Of a DNA stretch of 64,000 bases, positions 33,916 to 45,385 are shown piece by piece. Origin of the DNA: Platycnemis pennipes (Eukaryota > Arthropoda > Insecta > Odonata > Platycnemididae); contig OW121852.1 in NCBI GenBank assembly GCA_933228895.1, forward strand, positions 61,918,872 through 61,982,871. The letters run 5' to 3'. Numbering within the stretch: the stretch's first letter is position 1; the number at the start of each line of letters is the position of its first letter. A program made the position numbers and the translations under genes. The notes under the pieces are model-generated. The model was not told where the DNA came from, searched no databases, and saw only the letters and a program-made list of their open reading frames with translations.

Positions 33916-35369
33916 TATGTGGATGAAATAATCTGCTTCAGGACAAAGCGCGCATTCATCTGGGCGCATTTCATCAAGCGCGCATTCATTCAATTCTTAT
34001 GGATTACTCTTCCAAACCTCAACGGTGCAGCGTTAAATGACTACCGTTTCTTGTTTTTGACTCAGAAATGCATTTTCGTAATTATATACATAACTGATGA
34101 ATGGTACGAGCCAGCTTTGGCAAAAAACAATTAATCATATTTATGTAATGTTCCTATAAGTATAGCCTGAATTTTAAAAGATATATTGGAATAATGTTTT
34201 GTGTGCATCAATAAAATATTTACTTATGGTTCAATTTGCTGTATATTTTGAGTTCTAAAAATATTAATTTTACTCATTTCTTTTTTCAGGTAATTGGCAT
34301 GATCGCATTTATGCTATGCGGAGCGTGAAAGTTGAAGGTATTGTAATTTTTTGAAGTTTTTTTTCCCGTTACGTCCTTAAATCACAACGGTTCATAATAA
34401 ATCTATATCCGATTGCTCGAAATCATCCGATAGCTCCTCTCGTTTCGTGATTTAACGAAGGTTTTTAAGCCTTTGTGGGGTCATGGCGATTTTGTGCATT
34501 GCTCGAATTTCCTATCCCAAGGATTTTTGCGTAAAAATTTCTATGATTGCTTTGATCGCTTCATGTTCGGCGTGTTTTCATATTGATGGGTGGATTCTTC
34601 ATTAGGTGGTCCTTATTTATATCATTATCTCTGATCTTTCTTTTGTTATCAGCCACTACAGTGTTTTTGTAACTTGTTCTTGAAGAGCGCATCATAACTC
34701 CGATTAATAGTTCATTTTAAATTTTAATTCTGAGCTTACTTACTTCCTACAAAATCTTCTTTCTATAACTCTTAGTTGTCTCGTCGTGGTTGCAACCCTG
34801 TAACTACGCGCTACTCGTGTTAATTCTCTGCCCTCATGCTGTTGAGTTTTCCTCAAATGTCATTTTCTGAGAAATTTTTATGACATTCGTTTTGTGGTAT
34901 TTCACTATAATGTCTTATCAACCACCATGTTTTCTACTGATATCCATTCCGTGAAATGATGACTACATTCAGTAAGACGGATATCCGTTCCTCGGATGGA
35001 TAATTGACAATTATTTTTACGTGGAAATCTGAACTCTGCCTACTTTGAGCCTACATACTGGTTCCATCGATAACTTACTCTTGATGCACGGTACCGTTTC
35101 CTCTTTTGATACCGAACCTCTTAACCTTTGAGTAAAGGGCACCAATTTCCCCGCTTTCTGGAACTTTTCAATTTTCACACATTGTCCTTTTCCACCACTT
35201 TTCTCTCGCTCTCTTTGTCTTTCTCTTACGCATCTTGTTTATTTCCTTGTATCGTCTTCCGCTTATCTCTGTGTTTAAATTAATCTGCTTTCGTCTTTAC
35301 CCAATTTATATCTGTTCTTTGAGAGGATTCTTTGAATAAATTTCCTTAATAATGCAAGAAGTCTTGTTT
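33916..35369. other. nothing recognised
   Basis: AT-rich; no coding exon or repeat supported. Confidence 0.4.
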
Positions 35370-35432
35370 TTAAATTTTGCGAAGTATTTTTAGTGCATCA
35401 TATCCGTATCATATTGAAAAGAATATATGTTT
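35370..35432 (+). repeat. short direct repeat, first copy (with 35950-36012)
   Basis: GCGAAGTATTTTTAGTGCAT then CATATCCGTATCATATTGAA parallels GCGAAGTTTGTTTAGTGCAT, CGAATCCGCATCAAAATGAA 580 bp away. Confidence 0.6.
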
Positions 35433-35949
35433 CGATACGGCTATCATTGGGCAGTTGTTCCCAGTTCCCAGTTGGGCAGTTGGGCAAATTCAGGCCTGGT
35501 GTAGTGGAAGGAACACTTACCGAATCAGTTGCGGCTCGCACTTTTCGACTGTTTTTTTTAAAACTAACAAACGTTTCAATTCACAGAGTCATCTTGAGGT
35601 ACAGGGAAAATAGGGGAAACTGGATTTTTTCCGTTCCCTTCTTCTAAGTTTTCCTCGTCTTTTACCTGATCCCTTTCGTTTCAATAGTCTCACCCTTTAA
35701 CTACTCCTTCCACCCTGCCACTTCTGTTCCATTAGCTCACCCCTCCTTCTTGGCCCTACTTTTCATCATACAACTATAGTGTCTTCTTTGTTTAAATTTT
35801 TTTTGTACCTTAAAATGACCCAGTGAGTTGACACGTGTAGTGTGTTTAAAATATTGTGTGGAAATTTACAAGTGGTGTTTGATTCAAGAAGCTATATTTA
35901 CTACCACTATTTCTCCTTTTATTCTGCATAGTTATCGAATCATTGGTGT

Positions 35950-36012
35950 TTTTGAAGCTTGCGAAGTTTGTTTAGTGCATCGAATCCGCATCAAAATGAA
36001 ATGAATCGGCTC
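35950..36012 (+). repeat. short direct repeat, second copy
   Basis: See the copy at 35370. About 80% identity by eye over 50 bases. The flanks do not obviously match. Confidence 0.6.
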
Positions 36013-36529
36013 GCTCTTAAATTTCATCGGTGCCAAAGGGCCAGCTTGCGTTACTTGTGCATTTCTCATGGAATTCTCATCTTTGAAGGCCATAAGACAC
36101 GCGCAATATCGGGGATATCGTATGAAAGTGCCCATTTTTCACCAATGCGTCTAACCTTCAGGGCATCTTCCTTCCACCTTATGGCTTCATTTCATCGGCT
36201 CCTTGCCTATATATCTGTATGTATCTGAGAGCTTTCCGATTCGTCTCGTCTTCTATTTTACGAGGGACGGGAGGTACACTTTACGACCCGATCCCAAATC
36301 GCTACATGCGCGTGTGAAAATAAAATCGTCCTTCGGGATGGCGTTGTGAGACGGCAGCTCCTTCTTTAGTCCCTTCGGAACCGAGCACGGGGAGACTCGA
36401 TCGAGAGTATCTTGGTTAAATTTTCTAATCAATGTTTTCGGTAGTCGTGCGCTCCCTAGACGTGCCTAGAATAGGAATTTGACGATCATCATTAGCTTAC
36501 ACTAGTCCACAATCCTTAGATTGGTTTGG
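36013..36529. other. nothing recognised
   Basis: Locally CpG-richer near 36260-36420, without a supported frame. Confidence 0.35.
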
Positions 36530-36860
36530 CATACCTTCACCGTTTCTTCTATCAGTTAACCTCTTCATTAACACAGTTTCTTGTCTTTTAAAGTCATAAG
36601 TACTTGCTGTTATGTGTCTCATCCGAGACCTATCTTTGACGTTCTTCCCATTCACTTTTGTTCTCTATGATTTTCCTTATCAGACCATCATTTGTCAAAG
36701 TATGTCTGATTGGGTTATTCCGTCTTTTTTATTTTCATCGGATTTTTCTTTTCTCCTACTCTTCTTAGGACTTCATCGTTGTGTTTACTAGGTCTGTTCG
36801 CTATATCTATCACCATTATTCTTCCACGACACCACATTTCGGAAGCTTTTAAATGAATCA
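36530..36860 (-). pseudogene. non-LTR retrotransposon C-terminal relic, NGKNGKG family
   Basis: The minus strand encodes, across frameshifts, AEMWCRGRMMV, then a D-G-L-I-R-K-I-I-E segment and VNGKN, the same order as at 10.4 and 31.1 kb. Several stops. RT core not present. Confidence 0.55.
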
Positions 36861-37034
36861 GGCTTAACTTTGTTGACATTTCTAATGTTCACGTTCCAAA
36901 AAAGAAAACACAAGTTAAAAGTCCATATTATATTTTACTTTTACCGAATATCGTTCCAAAATCGTGTGCCAGTTTCAAAATGACGCACGGTATCAAAATT
37001 GTCGGTTAGGGTAATATTTGGTGTTGAATTTAAA

Positions 37035-37215
37035 TTATCTTTTCTGAGCCAGCCGTGGAAGCACTTCGGCCTGGCAAGCCTAAGGTTTCGGGTTCGAATC
37101 CCTCCTCGGGCATGGATTTTGTGTGTTTGTCTTTAGGATGGGGATCTTAGGTTAGTTGATGCGTTATAACCTTAGCCGTTGCAGCACCTAAAATCTACTA
37201 CTACTTCCTTTCCTG
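37035..37215 (+). repeat. tRNA-derived SINE, third family
   Basis: CAGCCGTGGAAGCACTTCGG, GGCAAGCCTAAGGTTTCGGG and GTTCGAATCCCTCCTCGGGC form a tRNA-like head with a good B-box (GGTTCGAATCC). The tail, TTAGTTGATGCGTTATAACC and GCAGCACC, is distinct from the other SINEs here. Confidence 0.65.
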
Positions 37216-37439
37216 CGTAATGGATTCTAGCCTTGACTTCTCCACTACTGTTATCAACAATGCCTCACATCCACAAGTAAGAAAATCTACGGATGCGACA
37301 AATCATTTCGTTAAGAGAAGGTTAATATCGACATCGGGTTGCCCTATACCTTCCTTCCGTTCCCTGAAGTATTTCAGATAATGGCGAATATATCCTCCCA
37401 AATATCCCAAGTCTACATATGATTATAATGGATCATTAT

Positions 37440-37690
37440 TACGTGGGGAATCGGATTATTGCGGTGATTAGATTACTACCTTCCCAACGCCGAGGATTAG
37501 GGTTTGATTCGCGACTGGCATTTTTCATTTGTATAAGGGTCCCCACTTGAATGCTTTCTGGAGAGCAGTTCGGGTGCATTACTCCGTCCGTCGAATGGGA
37601 CTTTAAACTATGGACTCCTTGGCGCCTTCCGTCAAAAGCAGACTGATGCCGACGACAGACCTCTCTTCAACCGTCCTACATCTTACTGAA
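37440..37690 (+). repeat. tRNA-derived SINE, main family
   Basis: GGATTAGGGTTTGATTCGCG (B-box), TTTTTCATTTGTATAAGGGT, then CTGGAGAGCAGTTCGGGTGC, ATTACTCCGTCCGTCGAATG, GGACTTTAAAC, TTGGCGCCTTCCGTCAAAAG, CAGACTGATGCCGACGACAG. Collinear with the other copies. Confidence 0.8.
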
Positions 37691-38169
37691 CGATTCCTAC
37701 CTTTTTCTGTTTTACCCATGCATTCTGAATGTCGCAGATCACCATGACTAACGCTCCCCTCCCCCGAATGAGAACTGACTGCTACAAAACCAGATCCTTA
37801 GCGTTGCTCGTGGAAATAATTCTCGCCTTTCGTGTCCAGACTCTCCCCTCTCCTTCCGATTCGATTCCCTTATCTTCATTCCTTAGTTTCCCTCTGACTC
37901 TTTCGCTCCATTGGGTAACTGGAATAGACTTTGTCGTTCTCCTTTTTCCCTTTCCCTCAGTTTTCTCTTCCGTTCATTCATCACTCCTTCCGAGTATACG
38001 TATAGTAATTATTAGCTTTCAGGAGGAGGAGACCGACATCTGCGGTCATTTGCTGACTATAAGAGAAAGAGGGACGTTGGGGGGGTTTGGATTTATAGAA
38101 TATGAAGAGGGGTTCCCACACTGAAGCCCATATATGTTACATATATTTCCCATATATGTCTCATATATA
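37691..38169. other. no gene recognised
   Basis: A 131-codon frame at 37729-38124 is low-complexity (L/S/P/F) in a CT-rich stretch and matches nothing. Short ATATATG repeats occur at 38128-38170. Confidence 0.35.
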
Positions 38170-38325
38170 GCCTTCAGATGGGTTGGAGAGAACCCAGGCG
38201 CCGGCAATGTGTCTTACTCTGAAAGAAAGGCGCCAAGTGATCCAGCGTCCTACCGGACAGACGGAGTACTGACAACGTATTGAACTTGTAATTTCTCCAC
38301 ACACATTATTGATGAAATAGAAGAT
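38170..38325 (-). repeat. SINE 3' part, main family
   Basis: The minus strand reads GTGTGTGGAGAAATTACAAG, then TCAGTACTCCGTCTGTCCGG, TAGGACGCTGGATCACTTGG, CGCC and CCGGCGCCTGGGTTCTCTCC. The tRNA-like head is absent. Confidence 0.7.
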
Positions 38326-38644
38326 GATGATGAGCCTTATCTTTTTCTTACTTGTGATGTGAGAGCGCAGAAGATTATGATGAAACGTGGGTGTTGGAAA
38401 GCCTCAACTGGCGCCGAATCCAAGAAGATTTCATCCAGCACACATCTAATATTCTACAGAATATCCTCCTTGCAATCTTTAGAGTGTGATGCCGTTTGTA
38501 TAAGTAATCACCAACCACTCACTAAGAACGTGTGCTAATGAAGTTATAACATTTTGTAAATTGAGGAGAGTGTCAATTATGCATGCAGAATAGACGCGAG
38601 ACTAAATAATTATTAACTACGAAGGAATATATTTATTACGAATG
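38326..38644. other. nothing recognised
   Basis: Short AT-rich spacer. Confidence 0.35.
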
Positions 38645-39005
38645 GATTAGTCCACTCATGCATTCACCCAACAAGCAGCAGCGAAGGTGTGCGGTTGAGA
38701 GGGGGGGGAGGTAGGTCACCAGCCGTGAAGTTAAGTTTTAGCTGAAAAAAAAGGTGTGGGTTAAAAATGAAGTTAGTTGTGTAATTTGTTTCAAATAATC
38801 ACATTTTGTTCGCGTTGTATTCGTGTATTGTGTATGGGATAAACAAATTCTTGTATTGCCTGGTACGAAATTTGATTTCTTTTAATGTGCCGCTTCCGTC
38901 TCTCCTGTTGCTTTAGTGTGAGGATGGAAATATGTCTGAAGATTCAAATTCGAATTTCTGTGATTTTGATTTTTCAAGTAACTTTAATCTTGAGGTTGGT
39001 ACTGC
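38645..39005 (+). repeat. hairpin repeat family, copy l with long body
   Basis: CAAGCAGCAGCGAAGGTGTG, then a G-run, GGTAGGTCACCAGCCGTGAA and a body that aligns with 12160-12430. The stem has decayed but the downstream body is well preserved. It shows that some family members are at least 350 bp long. Confidence 0.65.
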
Positions 39006-41784
39006 TTGAATTCAATAAAATAATTTTTGCATTAGTCATATGAATGGTTGCAGGTAACATCAAATAGCGGATGTTAGATCATTTTTCAAATGCATTGTTG
39101 TATAGATCACCCACATTACTCTCACTTATCCGGGTAATATGTTGAATTGTTGCCTTTTATGATTTCTCATTGTTAACGGTCTGGAAGAGGAGGTGAAAAG
39201 TACAGCAACTGAATGAAAGAGGAATGAACAAAACGCTCGGAGGGATAAAAAGTGTAGAACATGAAGGAAACCTACGCTGGACGGTAGGACACCACTAAAG
39301 AGAAGGGTGGAAAATGAAGTCGCGGAAATCACTTTGACATGAATGGAAGACGAAATGAGGAATTTTGTGCCCGTCTTTGCCTTGCATCCCTTCGCCTGAA
39401 ATTGGGAATGCTATCCCTTGAGGTTTTTGGGCTAGGACGAGAGGGAAATACCTGACGGGTAACTTAAAGGAAGGCAGTTAGCTAATTTCGTTTTCCGAGT
39501 ACCCTTCCCTCATGCCTTTGTTCCTGTGAAATCACGTTAACGAGTGCTAAACGCGCATTACCCTTTTACGGAAAATGACATTTGTGTGCGAATGCGTAAT
39601 CATTTTATGCCATTTTATTATGTTATTCCGGGAGGTTAATATAATTTGAAGTATTCTGAAACGCATTATTTTAGCGTAGGGACTGACGTTTCTTCTATTT
39701 TTCAGTATGTTTCTACTTTTTTGACCCCATTTGAAACTTTTCTCTATTTTTTCGTATTCCACGGTTACTTAACATCTTCACTTATAGCACTGCCTCCGGC
39801 TTCTCATTTCCGCTTATTTCCTTGTGTCCTCCTACTCTCCCTCCTTCAAATTTCCTCCATCACACCTTCCTTTCACCCAACATGCCTACTAGTAGTAATG
39901 CTTGCAGTATAGAATGTCAAGTATTTTAGTTCTATTGCCTTTTATACCTTCTAATAATTATGAAACTCAGCATGGAGAATGTTGTATGCTATACTTTTCA
40001 CTCGATTGGAATCATGTCTATGGTGTTACTTACGAGTATGTGTTTTCGGCGTCTGAAGTTGTAGTTTAATTTTTTAGGAGGCCTTTCGATCTTATAGGAA
40101 ACTGTTTCCCATTGATGCTTTGCAGTAGCGAAACACAGGAGTTCAATAAATATTTAGTATGGACTTGTAGGATGAGTTTACCTTATTTCCTGCCCCTTCC
40201 ATCTTGCTGAAACCGAGTAAATTTGCAATTAACCGACTTTTCCCTCAATTTTAAGCTAATGATATCACATCTTACATCATTGAATCATCTTTTAACTTCG
40301 TTGTTTTTGTTTCACCAATCTCGTGGCATGTGATAATGAGTTTCACACCAGATTCTAGTTTTTAAATGGTTTAAATCGTTGAAGTAAGCACCTGGCAGTG
40401 AATATATGTTCGTTATAGCTCTACGCGTCAAAAGGATGGAGGAGAAAGGTCGTAGAGTAAATTATGAAAGGTCAAATGTCGAAACGAAAGATTTAACACT
40501 GCATTTTTCCCATCGAATGATCCGCTATCAGTACGCAAACATAGGTTAATTAGCGTTTCGGAATGTTGCAATAAATTTAGGCAAAAAACTTGAAATTATT
40601 CTCTTTTCATTTTTCCTCTCTTCTCTTTAGTGTGATTTCTCACCTTCACAACCTCTTCCTCTCTTCAGATGGCGAATTTTTTTGAGTTGAGGATAATAAG
40701 AGTAAGGAAAACAGAGAAACTTATTATAGCTAAGCCCTTTTGCTTACTAAACATTCCATTAGCGACTGTTTTTTTTCTAGTGCCCCTTTCATGGCTAATG
40801 GCACTTAACGGAGATTTTCTGTTTCTTTATCTGAAGTTAGTGTTACCAGCAAATTCTGTGTGTCAATAGCTGATGGGAAAGATTAGTAGACATTAAAAAC
40901 AGTAACAGTCAACAACAAAGGAACATTTCCACAGATGATAGGAGCACACTCGCAGTAAACAGATTCGTTGCGGTGGTTACAACAATTTTCTATCGGCTCT
41001 ATCCCGCAACACCTGGGTTGTCTACATTTCGTGATCTCGTGACTTAAGTCTATTCTTTCGTCACGTTGCTTTGTTACTCCAACAATTATTGGTGCTACAA
41101 TATCGTTGACTGAATACTTATGTCGAATACCAAGATCCTTGAAATGTCGTGGAAAGCTAGAGAAATTCTCATGTTATACTCATTTTGGTTTGGATTTGTT
41201 TCTCCAGTTCACACCTCCATCGTCGACATATCTTCCTTGAGTGCAGGTGTGGACAAAATAACCAGGCTTTCTCTCATTGAGGCCATTAAATGTCGAGCGG
41301 TGAACAAATTCACGCCAAAATCAGGCCCCGGCTTCTCTATTGATTAATTAATTGGTTTCATTTGATGCTAGGTAATGACTTTCAATTAACGTCAGAGGCA
41401 GACGAATGTTTTTTTTTGTTTTAAACTTTTATTATGCTGGAAATAATGATCGACCATTGCTGCGAAGTGGAAATTCATGTGGTGAATCTAATTTAGCGAA
41501 AACATTATGAGGACGTCTCTGACGGCGATGTAGTCCGCCGGATGGGGTGATCGGCTATCTCTCATTGGGTCCCGGGCACAAAGCCGTGTGACGGCATAAT
41601 GAGAACGCGTGACACATTTTAGTTTTCGACATACCCCAATTATTTGGCGTACAACATGAATTATATTATTTTAATAAATTTGAAGCTGATTTTTCCCGAT
41701 TTTGCTAAAAACTTTAGCACTAAGCACAAATCTGCACTACTATAGTTTCATTGGAAAAATAGTTACATTATCGTTAGGGGACAA
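39006..41784. other. no gene seen
   Basis: Long AT-rich interval with short frames only (for example 39646-39912, 40669-40869, 41120-41347). None shows a known domain. A weak tRNA-like segment at 41530-41580 is not sufficient for a SINE call. Confidence 0.4.
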
Positions 41785-42095
41785 AGTGGCCGGGGTTGGT
41801 GGAATGGTAGCGTGTTGGCTTCTCACCAGGGGGATCTGGGTTTGGATCCCGGCAGGGGAAAGATATTTTTCATGCGTAAGCCCACCCATATTTGAGGGTT
41901 TAGTGGAGAACATTCAAGTACAGTACACCGTCCGTCGTATGGGACGCTAAGCCTTGGCGCCTTCTCATTAAGAGCAGGATAATGCCGATGCCGAGTTTCT
42001 CTCCACCATTCCTCCTTTCCCTTACATTCCAATTCTTGTAACTTTCCTCCCGGTATGAAGCGCCTCTTAGTGCGGAAACAGTCTTGAGCACACAG
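41785..42095 (+). repeat. tRNA-derived SINE, main family, near full length
   Basis: GGTTGGTGGAATGGTAGCGT (A-box region), GATCTGGGTTTGGATCCCGG (B-box), AAAGATATTTTTCATGCGTA, GTGGAGAACATTCAAGTACA, GTACACCGTCCGTCGTATGG, GACGCTAAGCCTTGGCGCCT, AGAGCAGGATAATGCCGATG, CTCTCCACCATTCCTCC, and a 3' CTCCCGGTATGAAGCGCC. A good reference for the family. Confidence 0.85.
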
Positions 42096-42144
42096 ATAGT
42101 TAATGTGGGTAAGGGTGATGTAGTGGTTCTAGTACTGGGTAGTT

Positions 42145-42443
42145 GTGTCTGAAACCGTCGGGATCATCTCGAATAGGTGATAAAGGAGTCACGTGGTGTA
42201 AATACAAATGGTTTGCAAATTTGGTATGTTAAAAACCCTAATTACAACGTCGATTATTGTTTACACTTGTGTTGTATATCACCTGGGGGCTCTATAGCCG
42301 AGACAGATGAGAAAAACTCAAGCGAAAACAATTAATTATATTGTAACGAGCGATTTAGAGGCACTAAATTTGCAAGCCATTCGTGTTTATACCACGTGAC
42401 TCCTTGGTTACTTATTCGAGATGGTCCCGACGGTGTCAAACAC
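42145..42443. repeat. 300-bp foldback element with 80-bp inverted arms
   Basis: The arm at 42145-42224 is the inverse of 42363-42443. Key shared blocks are ACCGTCGGGA, CATCTCGAATA, AAGGAGTCACGTGGT and TTGCAAATTT. By eye about 68 of 80 positions pair. The 138-bp centre is AT-rich. The arms lack TIR-like ends with a visible target duplication. It may be a foldback MITE or two inverted copies of one SINE-like repeat. Confidence 0.85.
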
Positions 42444-43149
42444 AACCCCCTTGGCCGCTCAAGCCGAGGGCCCGGGTTCGCATTGCGACAGTGGAAGATA
42501 TTTTCACTGGTTGAACGGCTCCCAATTGAGTACTATGAGCATGTATGGTAGGCCTGATATCGCCTATCGATTGATATCGCGTTACGGAATGTCACGATTG
42601 CTGCTGTTTTCATGTCTCGTCGCGGTATCAAGTGAACATCGCATTTCGCCGGCGATATATCGCAGTATTGCACAGCCCTCGTCGGATACGAGTGGCCGTG
42701 CAATATTGCGTAAATGGCCGTCTTGTGCCTTCCCCCGCCTGCGTGACTTCTCCATTTGTGACACACGTTGCAAAAATGAATAATTCCTCCTTATTTGGGT
42801 CCCTGCCCGCGTTTGCAAAACCGGAAACATGTGTCCCGCTCTTCCTCGTCTCCTGCCCCCGAAACGATGTCTTCCTCAGCGTTCTGAGATGGAGGGGCGT
42901 TTAGGGCCTCAAGGCCCTCTTCTCGTATCTCTCGAAGTACTCCTGACTCACCCTTTTCCCTATACGACTCACCTGCACTCTCATAGAATACGCTGCTAGT
43001 CATCTCGGGGGTTTATGGAAGAGAGGGTTAAACATCACCTGCATCAGTTACATGCAACTTAAAGACATGCTACTTTCACTTTTTTGGTATTCTGCCCGTT
43101 ACAGTATCTTCTCTTTTGGAGATCATAACGGGTAGAATGCATCCACTCG
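42444..43149. other. SINE-head remnant then CpG-rich region, no gene
   Basis: 42455-42530 retains CCTTGGCCGCTCAAGCCGAG, GGCCCGGGTTCGCATTGCG and AGATATTTTCACTGG, a decayed SINE head. 42550-42720 is rich in GATATCG/GCGATATATCGC palindromic words. Overlapping frames on both strands are not convincing. Confidence 0.4.
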
Positions 43150-43300
43150 CTAACCATCAAGCCAACATGAGAGTATGTGCCAGGGGCTGAATATTAAATA
43201 TATACCACATAGCGTACAATAAGAAAAATAGTAGCTGTGTTTTAGTAGATTAGTAGAACCATAACAAGTTTAAAAATGTCTAAAAAGCAAAGAAATCATG
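43150..43300 (+). repeat. hairpin repeat family, copy m
   Basis: CTAACCATCAAGCCAACATG, AGAGTATGTGCCAGGGGCTG, then an AT-rich body sharing ATAGTAGCTGTGTTTTAG with TTAGTAGCTGTGTATTCA in copy i. Confidence 0.6.
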
Positions 43301-43369
43301 CTAAAATGGTGTGTTAGTTGGCTAAAAAGCCTTTGTACCGAAACTAACAATGGTTTTTTTTCTTCGCTA

Positions 43370-43445
43370 AAACTCAACTTCACGGCTGGTGACCTACCGC
43401 CCCCTGCCACACACCTTTGCGATGGTTCGCAGGATTAAATATATT
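43370..43445 (-). repeat. hairpin repeat family, copy n
   Basis: The minus strand reads TTAATCCTGCGAACCATCGC, AAAGGTGTGTGGCAGGGGGC, GGTAGGTCACCAGCCGTGAA. It shares the CACCAGCCGTGAAG subfamily marker with copy l. Head-to-head with copy m. Confidence 0.75.
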
Positions 43446-43619
43446 TGTGGATGAATGTTATTGGTTATTAATGCGGGAGCTATAGCTGGTAAAAGTCTGT
43501 TAAGAAATAGCTCTCCTTCCCCTAACGTCATTACTACTTTGTTTATCCATAATGTTACCGAGTGACCGTGTGAACGTAGGCCTTTTCTGAACAGTGTTAG
43601 CTGCTGGGGTCAGTTGCGA

Positions 43620-44220
43620 GGTGGAATTGCCCGCTTAAGACATCTGAGACCATTCGCCGTGGATACGCGCAGTGCGTTTCCCTGAACCGTTACGAACGAG
43701 GGGCCAATCGGAGCGGGGAAATGCCTCCCATAGTGATTCTCACTCGCTCCCTCTACAAACACAATCTCAGGGGGTAGAAGAATTCGTATTCGGAGGCGGT
43801 GCGGAGGGGAAGAGGAGGGGGGGTTGGAAAGGGAGAAATGGGGTGCAAGAGGGACCTATGCAAGGGAGAAGCTGGGGATTTATTTTTTTCTCGGACCATT
43901 TGGTTTGGGACGGGGGTGAGGTGGCCGGGGGACCAGTAGAGGGTGTGGGCGATTCAATTTCTCACACCATCCCTCTTCTCCTTACTGTCTTGCCGGGCTC
44001 AAGACACTACAAAGAGGGGGTTGCGTGGCATGGTGGGAAAATCCACGCCGCCCCTCGCACGCAATCACATCAGTACGCCCCGCGTGTCTGTTGCGTCATT
44101 CTTCAAAGGGCTCCCGTCTTTTTTCATCCCTTATCCTTGCCTCCACCGGACACCCTTGACACTTCTCTCCTAGGTTCTCACCCCTCCCTTTCTTTTTCGT
44201 ATCGGTTTTGAGGGTCTGAA
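43620..44220. other. G-rich then C-rich island
   Basis: 43780-43960 is strongly G-rich (runs of 4-7 G) and 44040-44200 is C-rich. A 179-codon plus-strand frame at 43672-44211 results from this skew and has no recognised domain (G/R-rich then P/S-rich). Possible G-quadruplex potential on the plus strand. Confidence 0.35.
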
Positions 44221-44494
44221 TGGCTTCCGGTTGAAAGTGTTGGAAAGGGAAGATCTACGCTTACATACAGCCCTACAAGGCGCCTCGGAGGTGCTGAGAG
44301 GGAAGCTGGTTGATACAAGGAACAAAAATGATTTTCTCTTAAAAAAACTGGTCTTTTTGGTATATATAAATAGAATGTTTAATTCAAAATACTGGTCAAA
44401 TAAACCGATTGTCAATCATCTATAGTAAATAATGAGTAAAAAGAAATAATCCATGATAGTGTGTAAGCATTCTCATGATAGAACGTAATTTTGG

Positions 44495-44712
44495 GTTCAG
44501 GTCCAAATTACACGAATAGCTGGACCAAATTACACGGAACTAAAACTTTCCTAAAACATTTTTTAAAGCCATATCTGAAAACGATGGTGAAATAGACCTA
44601 TCAGTGCCATTCTCATTGGGTATAGTTTGTCATGAAAAGATGCTGCTTTTTTAGTGTACTAATGGTATATGTTATATGCAATCGAAGTTTGGTGGTCCAA
44701 ATTACACGGACT
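44495..44712 (+). repeat. MITE-like block with three CCAAATTACACG motifs
   Basis: The words GGTCCAAATTACACG, GGACCAAATTACACGG and GGTCCAAATTACACGGAC occur at about 44500, 44521 and 44692. Two are in tandem and a third lies about 170 bp downstream, all on the plus strand. The layout resembles the block at 453-690, but the motif differs. Confidence 0.55.
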
Positions 44713-44747
44713 TCCCCTATAGAAAAGAATGAAAATAGGGGTAGAGG

Positions 44748-45085
44748 CATGGTTTGCGTAGTGGTTAAGAGTATTGACCTTTCACCCCTAGGGTCTGGGT
44801 TCGAACCATGGTAGAGGAAGATACTTTTCATCGGTAAACCGGACCCTACTTTAGTTCCTTGTGGAGAGCATTTGAGTTCAGTGCTCTGACTGTCCGTTAA
44901 GCCGTGATCCCGTTGGCGCCCTTCGTCAAGAGCAGGCTAATGCCGACGCCGGGTTTCTAATAGAAACTTTCTATCCACCATTCCTCCTAACTATTTCATC
45001 CCCATCTGTTTATATTTCCCCCGATCTGAAGCGCCTACGCTTTCCCCCGATCTGAACTGCGGCACAGAAGTGAAAACACTGATGG
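44748..45085 (+). repeat. tRNA-derived SINE, main family, near full length
   Basis: GGCATGGTTTGCGTAGTGGT (A-box), GGGTCTGGGTTCGAACCATG (B-box), AGATACTTTTCATCGGTAAA, TTGTGGAGAGCATTTGAGTT, CAGTGCTCTGACTGTCCGTT, AAGCCGTGATCCCGTTGGCG, GTCAAGAGCAGGCTAATGCC, GACGCCGGGTTTCTAATAGA, TCCACCATTCCTCC, ending with a short duplicated TTTCCCCCGATCTGAA. Confidence 0.85.
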
Positions 45086-45119
45086 AAGTAGACGAGGGTG
45101 AGGGAGAAGTAATTTGTTA

Positions 45120-45385
45120 AAAAAATATATAGAGCTTTTGAGATGTGGATATGAAGAAGGGTGGAGGAGGTGAGGTGGATGTAAAGGAAGGCAACTGAGG
45201 AAGTGCTAGAGATAGTAAGAGAGGAAAGGTAGTTAGTGAAGAGTTAGGAAGGTGTGAAGGACATGATAGATGGAAAAGTGTTGGGTAAGAGGGACAGATT
45301 TAGAAGGAGAGCTGGTAGTTTGAATAGATTAATATGAGGCTGAAGACATGCTGAACTGAAGGAGGGCATCATATCACAGATAGTG
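45120..45385 (+). pseudogene. non-LTR retrotransposon C-terminal relic
   Basis: Plus-strand reading: FEMWI-stop-RRVEEVRWM, RKATEEVLEIVREER, then MIDGKVLGKRDRFRRRAGSL. These correspond to the FEMW..RRM, EEVLEMVGEER and VLGKRGRGRPR blocks. At least five stops interrupt it. RT core absent. Confidence 0.6.

Noticed and set aside
43672..44211. 179-codon plus-strand open frame
   Set aside because: It follows G-rich then C-rich skew, giving Gly/Arg then Pro/Ser protein of low complexity. No family.
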